Assembly (NCBI RefSeq): GCF_028858725.1
Contig: NC_084790.1
Coordinates: 1,504,001-1,568,000 of the forward strand
Reading direction: 5' to 3'
Length of the DNA: 64,000 nt
From: Colius striatus
Taxonomy: Eukaryota; Chordata; Aves; Coliiformes; Coliidae
The stretch's first letter is position 1. Every line of letters starts with the position of its first letter. Positions 1-9,800 of the stretch are shown piece by piece. Made by a program: the position numbers and the translations under genes. Below the pieces are notes generated by a model. That model worked only from the letters and a program-made list of their open reading frames with translations, did not search any database and was not told where the DNA came from.

Positions 1-1020
1 CTTAGCACTGACTGGCATCAGCCCTGTGAGCTCCAGAGGAAGCTTCTGGCAGCTCTTTGTTGAAAGAAGCCACCCCTGTAGCTCCCCCTGCTACCAAAAC
101 CCACTCCTCTGAGTTAGTTAATAATGCCCTGTTAGATACCATCCAGGCTCTTACATGAAGCTGAGATGATTTTCCTGTCCTTTGGTATGATAAGAGGCTT
201 GTTTCATCATGATCTTATTCCACCTTCCCCAGCTCTAGGCTCCCTCTGCTCCTTTTTGTTCCAGTTCCACTGAGTGTGTCATCTGTAAGGGCAGCTCTGA
301 ACACTGCTGGAGCTGTTGAGCCACGTCCCATATAACTCTCAGTTATATTCACAATAACTCCATGGAATTCTACCAAAAGAGCAAACCCTCTTAATTCCCT
401 GGCTTCCCAAAAGCATCCAACAGCTTCTATTGTGATGCTTTTACTGTCTTGAGCTCATTATCCAAAATCTGGTTGACATTAAAGGCTGTTTGCCTGGTGT
501 GCTTGGAGAACAGCTCTGACATTTGGGAAGCAATTGCCTGTTAGAACAGTTTTGTCAGGTCTCCCTGATGGGTTTCCCAGGCTGAACAATGGAAACCAGT
601 CCAATTGGGATGGTTGCTATTCAGTTTAGACACAATGGGATGGCTGAAATGTAGGGAAAGCAGCTCAGCCAAGTGAGCCTGAAGGGTTTAGTGTCTTGAG
701 AATCGAGAGGAGAACAAAAGCAGGCTATTGGTCATTATGGCTCTGTTATTCTGGAGACTTCTTGGGGCTGTCAGGATTTGGTCTGAAGGAGGAGAGGAAG
801 TTCTTTGGGGTGTGTTGAAGCTGTTTCTCCAGGCTTGGGAACAAAGAAAGAAGTGGAAGAGTTCCTTGGTTTCCTTTTGAGGCTTCATACAATTCAGGGG
901 GGGTCCCTGCTTCTCTTCCTGTCTTTTATGAACACTTCCTTTTGTTTACCCTCCTTCTGCAATGTGAAAGGGGTGAGTATGGGCTTGGATTTGGGGGTTA
1001 TCCTTAACAAAGGAGTCATA

Positions 1021-1092
1021 GCATCATAGAATGGGAGGGGTTGGAAGGGATCTTTAGAGATCATCCACTCCAACCCCCTTGCAGAAGCAGGA
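1021..1092 (-). repeat. CR1 LINE 3'-end fragment
   Basis: Reverse complement of the CR1 3' end: CATAGAATGGGAGG, TTGGAAGGGATCTTTAGAG, then CCAACCCCCTTGCAGAAGCA. About 70 bases remain. Confidence 0.85.
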
Positions 1093-2304
1093 GTGCTTAT
1101 CAAGAAAGTCCCTGGAGGAGTCTGGCTCATGTCCCCAAGAGCTAACACCACAAAAAAGGGATCTGGAAACAAGGATGATGTGAGCTCCTGTGGCATAAGT
1201 TTGTGCAGGAAAACTCAGTGTGGTCAGTTCTTTGTTTGCTTTGGTTTGTTGCATGAGCTTGGTCAGCTGGCCCTTGATTTCTTGCCTTGATATTGGTCCT
1301 GATGGTGCTTGGAAGACACTGGGCTGGGAGGTAAAGGAGCTTTAAATAAACCTTCCACACGTGTGGGTTGAGTAGAGCAGCTGTTCAGTAGCATCCAATG
1401 AAGTCTCAACAACAACCTAACACCAGAAGAGATGAAAGAGCATTTCCAGCAGCCTTGTCTTGTCCATGCTGGCACCCACAAGAAGTGACAGTTGAGGCAG
1501 GAGTGTGCCAGGGTGTGAATCAGTAAAGTTCCTTCCTCAGTACCATGAGCAGTCACTGAGTTCACCTGTGCAGATGGTGAACTGACATGACCCTGCTGAC
1601 TTACAGTGAGCTCATGGCACAAACCTCCTGCTGTAGTCTGGTAGCAGACAGGAGATCTTCCTTTCAGTTTGGGGTTCAAGGACAAGGTTTCTTCAAAGGA
1701 GCAAGTCCTTGAAGTGGAGATGGCTTTTATATGTGCTTCAGGGATAGATGCTGCTAAAAACACATAGACCACTGGCTTCTGCTGCTTCCCTCAAGCTGCT
1801 TCTGGCTGGGGCTGCAGATTTTGCCAGGTGTTCCTGGTTCATTTCTCTCCCTTCAGATATCTTCTAACCACTTTGTGTGCTTCTGAGAGAGATTAAAACA
1901 CAAACTGCAGCTCAAGTAGTGACACTAACCTCCAATTCCAAGATCCCTGCTTTTCCTCTGGACCCTCCTGGTGGGAAATGTTGGACAGGAGTTATCCATT
2001 CCCACAGCCAGCCATCATCTTGAATTGTGGGAGAATCATTGGCATTCAGCATTGCACTTGTTGCTAAGGGGGAGGTTGCATGTGTTTAAAATGCAGCTGG
2101 GATCTCTGGCAGTGGATGTTCATGCCTCTGGGTGATGCCAAGCAGAGGATGATCATTAGCTTTGATTTCCCAGGCCAGACAACTCATCCCATTGATGTGA
2201 GACTTCAGGAACCCAGATGGGTTTTGGAACTTCATCTTTTTGAGCTCTCCACTCTTACTTTAAAGGTCAATTCTGTTGGTTGCCCTCTTTTGTTCTAATT
2301 TTAG

Positions 2305-2481
2305 AGTGAGGGAGCCCTGGCAGGGGCTGCCCAGATGGGCTGTGGAGGCTCCTTGTCTGGAGCCATCCCAACCCCAGCTGGATGAGTTGCTGTGTGCCCT
2401 GCTCTAGGTGCTGCTGCTCTGGCAGGGGGGTTGCACTGGATGAGCTTCCCAGGTCTCTTCCAGACCTTGAGATGCTGTGAC
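2305..2481 (+). repeat. CR1 LINE 3'-end fragment (family B)
   Basis: Contains GAGGGAGCCCTGGCAGGGGC, GGAGCCATCCCAACCCCAGC and a GGGGGGTTGCACTGGATGAG tail. Same subfamily as the copies at 59105 and 60375; ends GATGCTGTGAC. Confidence 0.88.
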
Positions 2482-2599
2482 TTTGTGGGTGTGAGCCTGG
2501 ATTTCCAGGGATGGGCATGTTCGTGGTAACCACTGTAGGTTTTAATGCCCTTCTTGCCCTGGTTATCACAGAATCACTGAGTGGTGGGGTTGTGAGTGG

Positions 2600-2850
2600 T
2601 AGGACAAGGGGCAATGGGGACAAGCAGGAACAGAAGAGGTTCCAAAGCAACACAAGGCAGAATTTGTTCCCTGTTGAGGTGAGGGAGCACTGGCAGGGGC
2701 TGCCCAGATGGGCTGTGGAGGCTCCTTGTCTGGAGCCATCCCAACCCCAGCTGGATGAGTCCCTGTGTGCCCTGATCTAGGTGGTGCTGCTCTGGCAGGG
2801 GGGTTGCACTGGATGAGCTTCCCAGGTCCCTTCCAGCCCCTGAGACTCTT
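2600..2850 (+). repeat. CR1 LINE 3'-end fragment (family B)
   Basis: A second copy of the same CR1 subfamily, extending farther 5' (AGGACAAGGGGCAATGGGGA) than the one at 2305 and in the same orientation. Confidence 0.88.
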
Positions 2851-3451
2851 ATATTACTGATGTGCTTCAATGCACAGCACATTCAGACTCTGTGACTCTC
2901 TAACATACACAGAACCATGGAAGAAGACATCCTGTAGAGGCAACACTAACCAACACTTGCCCTGCAGTCTTTGAGTACTGACCTTTCTGCCAGGCCCTGT
3001 GTAGCTAATTTTTCCTCTTTCTCCATCTGAAACAAACTTGAACTGAAACTCTTCAGCTCCAGGCAGCTGTCACAGGATTCCTTAGAAGCTCTAACAGCTT
3101 GCCACAGTGTCCTGAGGCTCCCAAATGAATTGTTCCAGTGACCTGAACGAGTTAGAGGTGAAAGTAAAAGCTGGATATCTTTATTCCACTTGCCAGCATC
3201 CTTTAAATCCTACCAGAAGACATTTTCCTCTTGTCTCTCATCCCTTTTTGTTCCTCCTAACCAAGTGACAGTCAGTTAAGTGTTCCTATGGGATGGCACA
3301 ATTGGAATCAAGGGGCATTTCAAGCACTAACCTGAGTCCCTCAAGCAGATTGCTGAGGAGATGGCTGCACTCATCCCTCGCAGGCTGAACTGGTTCAACT
3401 CTCGACACCTCATCATTTGACCACTGCTGATGGTTTTGTTTGTGTTCACAG

Positions 3452-3813
3452 AGGAGTATGAGGTGAATGCTAGGAGGTACTGGGATGACTTCTATCAAAT
3501 CCATGAGAATGGCTTCTTCAAGGACAGACACTGGCTGTTCACTGAATTTCCTGAGCTGGCACCTCAGGGGAACACAAGGCAGAGGAAGGATTCTGTGCTT
3601 GAATTTAATAGCAAGGAAGAATCCAGCAATGAAGGACTGTCAAGCTGTGAGAATGGACATTGTTCACTGGAAACCAAGGCAGAGGATCAGCTCAACCTGA
3701 TGAAAAGCACACCTGAGAGTTGCAGGGAAGAGCTGGCTCCACAGAAGTGCAATGAGTTGAAGGGAACTGATGGGGATTACCCAGGATCATCTGCATCTTA
3801 CCGTATTCTAGAG
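3452..3813 (+). CDS. METTL2: METTL2 coding exon a (internal)
   Basis: Acceptor TTCACAG and donor GAG|GTGAGA. The first two bases complete a split codon; 120 codons follow. It opens with [13 protein letters not shown] and [19 protein letters not shown], strongly conserved in METTL2. An acidic, low-complexity middle of about 65 residues is poorly conserved in the family. The exon ends at SYRILE, immediately before the SAM-binding glycine motif. Confidence 0.95.
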
Positions 3814-6800
3814 GTGAGAGCTAAAAACCAGAGGCAGGCATCAAACAGTCCCTTGTTAGGGTTAGGCAGAGAAACACATATCCCTGGTAAGCAGGGAGGG
3901 TTGGCCTTAAGTCAGTAAAATGCAGGAAGAAGCAGAAGGCAGCTTAGTAGTGAGTGAAACCTGTTGGGAGTCTTTTGCTTCAGTCTGTGAAGAGGCAGAG
4001 CACAAGGGCCACAAGAACTTTGAGTTCAAGAGACCAACTCTTCCTGTCAGATGTTGAAGCAAGCACTTAAAAGTCATGTTGGGAAGCAGCTGACTCTTGT
4101 TCTCTATAAAGCTTTCCCTTGTCTTTTATGTCTTGTGTGTTTGCCCTGGGAGGGGTGAAACAAAGCAATGAAAGCAAGCCTAGAAAGATGCTGTTTGGGT
4201 TGTCCTTGTGTCCCATGTAGTAACAGGGAGTCTCAGACTGGGTTTGTCCCTCAAGAGTCTGGAGGACTTCTCCAGGGTAGGCTCCTGGCAGCTGGCAGTG
4301 ACCATGTGCTCTGCCACCTCTGGTTTGTTCACTGTCAGTAGCACTGGGTTTGTGGAGTGCTTCATGTTCTGGGGAAGGTCCTTCCTCCCTTCCTCCCTTC
4401 CTCCCTCCCTCCCTCCCTCCCTCCCTCCCTCCCTCATTTTCTTCATCCCTGCCACCCCTCCCTCCCTCCCTCCCTCCCTTCCTCCCTTCCTCCCTTCCTC
4501 CCTCCCTTCCTCCCTTCCTCCCTCCCTCCCTCCCTCCCTTCCTTCCTCCCTCCCTCCCTTCCTCCCTCCCTCCCTCCCTCCCTCCCTTCCTTCCTTCTTT
4601 CCTTCCTTCCTCCCTTCCTCCCTCCCTCCCTCCCTTCCTTCCTTCCTTCTTTCCTTCCTTCCTTCCTCCCTCCCTCCCTCCCTCCCTTCCTTCCTCCCTC
4701 CCTCCCTCCCTCTCTTCCTCCCTCCCTCTCTTCCTCCCTCCCTTTCTTCCTCCCTCCCTTTCTTCCTCCCTCCCTCCCTTCCTTCCTCCCTCCCTTCCTT
4801 CCTCCCTCCCTTTCTTCCTCCCTCCCTTTCTTCCTCCCTCCCTTTCTTCCTCCCTCCCTCCCTTCCTCCCTCCCTCCCTTCCTCCCTCCCTCCCTTCCTC
4901 CCTCCCTCCCTTCCTTCCTCCCTCCCTTCCTTCCTCCCTCCCTTCCTTCCTCCCTCCCTTCCTTCCTCCCTCCCTTCCTTCCTCCCTCCCTTCCTTCCTC
5001 CCTCCCTTCCTTCCTCCCTCCCTTCCTTCCTCCCTCCCTTCCTCCCTCCCTCCCTTCCTTCCTCCCTCCCTTCCTTCCTCCCTCCCTTCCTTCCTCCCTC
5101 CCTTCCTTCCTCCCTCCCTTCCTTCCTCCCTCCCTTCCTTTCTTCCTCCCTTCCTTTCTTCCTCCCTTCCTTTCTTCCTCCCTTCCTTTCTTCCTCCCTT
5201 CCTTCCTCCCTCCCTTCCTTTCTTCCTCCCTTCCTCCCTTCCTCCCTTCCTCCCTTCCTCCCTTCCTCCCTTCCTCCCTTCCTCCCTTCCTCCCTTCCTC
5301 CCTTCCTCCCTTCCTCCCTTCCTTCCTTCCTTCCTTCCTTTCTTCCTCCCTTCCTTTCTTCCTCCCTTCCTTCCTCCCTTCCTTCCTCCCTCCCTTCCTT
5401 CCTCCCTCCCTTCCTTTCTTCCTCCCTTCCTTTCTTCCTCCCTTCCTTTCTTCCTCCCTTCCTTTCTTCCTCCCTTCCTTCCTTCCTTCCTTCCCTCCCT
5501 CCCTTCCTTTCTTCCTCCCTCCCTTCCTTTCTTCCTCCCTCCTCTTCTTCATCCCTTCCTTTCTTCCTCCCTCCCTTCCTTTTTCCTCCCTCCTTTTCTT
5601 CATCCCTGCCATCCCTTCCTTCCTCCCTCCCTTCCCTCCTTCCTCCCACCCCTTCCTCCATCCCCCTCCTCCCCCCTCCTGATGTTCTCAGGCCATTGTG
5701 CCTTTCCTGTCTCACCTCAGTACTCTCCCCAATCCCTGTCACTACCAGCCATCAGGAGTGTTGTCTGCTCAATCATTCAATTCCATTGAGCCCTTAAACA
5801 TTCAGAGGCAAATTTCCCCCAACCCATTTGTGTGAGCCCTCTCCAAATGGCAACAAGCAAAAGGAATAATAAGGCAGAATCTTTGCAGGCCTGCTTGTAA
5901 CTTGAGGAAGAGCCATTTAATGAAGGGAACTCTGCAACAGCAGGATGTAATTACAGGCAAACAAACTTCTTGCTCCACTGCTCTGATTTTTCTATGGAAG
6001 GCAACTCATCTGTGGCCTCTGCCAATGCTGCAGTGACTCATAGTGGTTGTTAGGCTTGGGATTCCAACACTAAGAGCTTTCAAAACACAATATATAGCTT
6101 GTTAGTAAGATTTGTTTCCCACCACTGCTCAAGGTTGCTCCTCAGAGCTGACCATGCTCAGATCCTGCAGAGACATTCACAGCTGTGCTTGGTTGTTGCT
6201 CTGGAGTTGCTCTTTGTTCTGTGGCTGTAGAGGAATTGTTTCCCTGGTGTGCATGTCTGCTTTGTCCTTGCAGGTTGGTTGTGGTGCTGGAAATACAGTC
6301 TTCCCAATTTTACAGACCAACAAGTAAGTATCTGTCAGTGGCTTTGGACCTCAGTGATATCCCAACCTCTGCAAAACCAACTGGAGAGATGGAACATGTG
6401 TCCTTAGTTTAAACAATCTCAGAGAAAGGCTTTATGCAGACAACACTTTTGCCACCTGTAACTTTTGTGTTTGGAGCTTAAGAACCTTTAGTCTTAGAAT
6501 GCAAACAGCAAAACATGATGGGAGGTGATGGGGCTCATTCTGAAGGCTGGGGGTGAGCTGCTGGAGAGCAGCTCCAGGAGACAGACCTGGCACTGCTGGG
6601 GGAGAATCAACTGCCCATGAGCAGCAACGTGGCCTCGTGGGCAAGAAGCCAATGGCAGCCTGGGGGCATCCAGCAGAGTGTGGATCCAGCAGCAGGGCCA
6701 GGGAGCTTCTGCTCCCCTTTGCTCTGCTCTGCCACATGTGCTGAGGCCTCATCTGGAGTCCTGGGGCCAGTTGTGGGCTCCCCAGCTGCAGAGGGACAGG

Positions 6801-9800
6801 GAAGTGCTGCAGAGAGGCCAGCACTGGGCCAGCAAGATGCTCAGGGCACTGGAGCATGTTCCTGCTGAGGAAAGGCTGTGGGCCCTGGGGCTGCTCAGGC
6901 TGGACAAGAGGAGACTGAGGGGGGAGCTCATTCCTAGTGACCAAGATCTCACTGGTGGGTGTCAGGAGGTTGGGGCAGCACTTTTTGTCTGTTGTATCCA
7001 GTGACAGGACAAGGGGTGGTGGGATGAAGCTGCAACACAAACAGCTCCATTGAAACACAAGGCCAAACTGTTTGAGTGTTGGGGTGAGGGAGCCCTGGCC
7101 CAGGCTGCCCAGGGAGGGTGTGGAGGCTCCTTCCTTGGAGCTCTTCAAGCCCCACCTGGACACGTTCCTGTGCTCCCTGATCTAGGTGGGAGCTGCTTGT
7201 GCAGGGGGTTACACTGGATGAGCCCTAAAGCTCCCTTCCAGCCCCACCATTCTGTGATCCAACACATTCTGCACAAGGCCTTATTGACAAGAGTAGACTA
7301 AAACCCAGTATCTCTGGCTTCCCAGCTCTGTGCATTTGAGCCACTTGTTCAGTCCTGTGGAGCACCTTTATAGAAATGCTGATCATTTCTTCCCTTTCTT
7401 TCAGTGACCCAGGCCTTTTTGTTTATTGCTGTGATTTTTCTGCAACAGCTGTGGATCTTGTCCAGGTAAACCCAGCAATGACTTAGGACGGTAGGAAGCC
7501 CATGCTGCCAGTTTCACACACACCTATCCCAACTGCCACAAGCTCTCAGGTTGGGGTTGACAGCTTGCTTTCTGTTTTAGCCACCCCTGATGAGCCTTGG
7601 ATTGGGAAATCAGGGAAACAACTCATCAGAGGTTGTAGAAGTGAAAGAACTTGGAGATCTCAAAGTATCACCTTGGCAGCAGACAAGCCAGCCAGCTCTT
7701 TCCCCTGTGCTTGGCAGTGTTTAGCTAAACCCAGTGCTCTTTCAGCTGATTAACTGCTGAACCTTGGAAACATTCAGGCTATTTTTTAACAGGAACCAAA
7801 GGTGGGTTTGGTTTGTGTGTTAGCTGAGAATGTGGCTGGATTGCTTGTGCACAGACAGCTGAGGAAGGGATGCTGCTGTGTGTGAAGCAGGAGGTTGGAA
7901 TTGAGTGAAAGGACAAATAACTGCTAATGTGGGCTCAGCACAGAGCTGAGGATGTAGAAAGTGGCAGATGCAATCAGTCACTCGATGAGATGGGAAGCAC
8001 AGCAGCAGAGGCAGCATTTCATCCTCTTAAAGTGACACAAACACTGTACTTAGAGCCTGGACCAGCAGCTTTAGAAGAATCCACAACCTGTGGAGGTTGA
8101 AATGGGATTGTTTTTTGGAGTACAGGGAGTAGACAGCTTGTAGTTGAGATGGATATTGCGTTCAGTGATGCAGAGAGAGACCCTGATGCTCTCATTTCTG
8201 TACAGATCTCCAGCTTCACAGTGTAAACACTTCACTTCTTCCCTCCATCTGACTTGAAATTGTAGTAGTTTGGGGGTTTTGACTGTGCTGGTTGTCTGAA
8301 TGGAGCAAATCCAAAGCTCTTTGTTACATCTCCCACATGTACTTGCTTTTGACATCTTCCTTATCTGACGAGGGAGCCTTACTGACCCTACCTGAGTCCA
8401 ATGAGGCTGAAACACCTCTGGACACATCACTTGATGATATAAAAGCTGAACTGCTCCTATATCTAGATAATGTTGAGATGAGTCTGCTCCTAACACACTC
8501 ATTTCTCTCCTTTCTAACTACAGAACAACGCAGAGTATGATTCCTCTCGCTGCTTTGCATTCATCCATGACCTGTGCAATGAGCAAAGTCCTTTCCCAAT
8601 GCCAGATGAGAGCCTTGATGTTGTTATTCTCATCTTTGTCCTCTCAGCAATTCACCCAGAGAAGTAAGTGTTTTCCATGAAGCTCCCCAAAACCAAAGGT
8701 GCAGGTGCTTTAGAATCATTTCAGCTGGGAGAAAGCTTTACGATCATTGGGTCCAGACCTGTGGCAACAAATCCTGCCATAGCTTGGGTGTGATTTTGTT
8801 GGTGTTAAGTGGCTAGAGGTGATGTCTTGCAGCCATTTAGGGGACATCTGCTGCTCTAAGGCTCAGAGGTGGATGTCTCATATGAGAGATGACAAGAAGG
8901 AAGACGGGATCTCAGTGTGAGTGTGACCTGTTGTGAGCTCAGTGTGTGTTCCAACCTACACTGGTCTCTGGGTTCTCCTTCTCTTTGCTTTTATTCCTCA
9001 GCCATTTTGCTTCCCATTCACTGGTTAATTGTTTTAACAGAACACAGGGGAGACACTTTTATCATGAGTAAGAGAGAGAGAGAGCAGTTAATCCCTGCTG
9101 TGGCAAACAGCAGAACCAGGGAAGTGCCACAAATCAAGAAGCCACCTCAAATCAACCCCTTGAAGTCTATAAGAAAGCTCACTCAGACAAGCACCAGCTT
9201 TTGGGAGCTCTTAAAGTCCAAAGAGGCTCTTTGAACCTTTCCACCTTCTTTTTCAAACAAGCACCTTTGTTTGCAGAAGGCTGAATTCTCCTGTTTGGTT
9301 GCTTCCTCAGGATGCAGAGGGTGGTGACCAGGCTGAGTCGCCTCCTGAAAGCAGGAGGAATGATCTTGTTACGAGATTATGGCCGTTATGACCTGGCTCA
9401 GCTTCGCTTTAAGAAAGGTATTTGCCTTCCCTGGAGGAGTTTTGTCACTATCCCCAAGAGAAATGCCTCCTGTTGGATGGCAGTTGTTGATTTGTTAAGT
9501 GATAGCTGGTAACTGTTTAAATCCTTCTTGCCCTTAGGTCAGTGTCTCTCAGATAACTTCTATGTGAGAGGTGATGGCACCAGAGTCTACTTCTTCACAC
9601 AAGGTAAGAGGCTAGGAAGCATCCCTCTGACTGTCCTCACCTCTTTTTAGCCTCTCTTGCTGCAGCTAGCTCCTTCCAGCCTGTCTTTCTTGCAGCAGTG
9701 TGAGACGTTAAGTGTCTGTCCATTGCACAGGGAGCTGGGTTTCTCAGTTACTGATGGAAATGTTGTGCTATGGTGAATTCCTGAGTGGAAAAGCCTCTCA

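Larger units (their letters stand above)
1..3451. other. Upstream METTL2 intron sequence
   Basis: No METTL2 first or second exon was recognised (nothing encoding a VFHHNAWDNV-like segment). It holds three CR1 fragments, listed separately, and otherwise unique noncoding sequence. Confidence 0.6.

Noticed and set aside
1..3451. METTL2 first exons inside the window
   Set aside because: No stretch encodes the expected conserved N-terminal segment joined to a donor. They must be farther upstream.
4180..5797. Very long open frames on both strands (about 390-530 codons, Pro/Ser/Leu/Phe or Gly/Arg/Glu/Lys repeats)
   Set aside because: They lie in pyrimidine-only repeat, where stop codons cannot occur on either strand. 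All frames are open together, and no splice or start context supports coding.
6545..7258. A recurrent 83-108 residue open frame seen at five or more places, suggestive of a gene family
   Set aside because: Every instance lies at the same place inside a CR1 3' fragment. It is repeat sequence, not a host gene.
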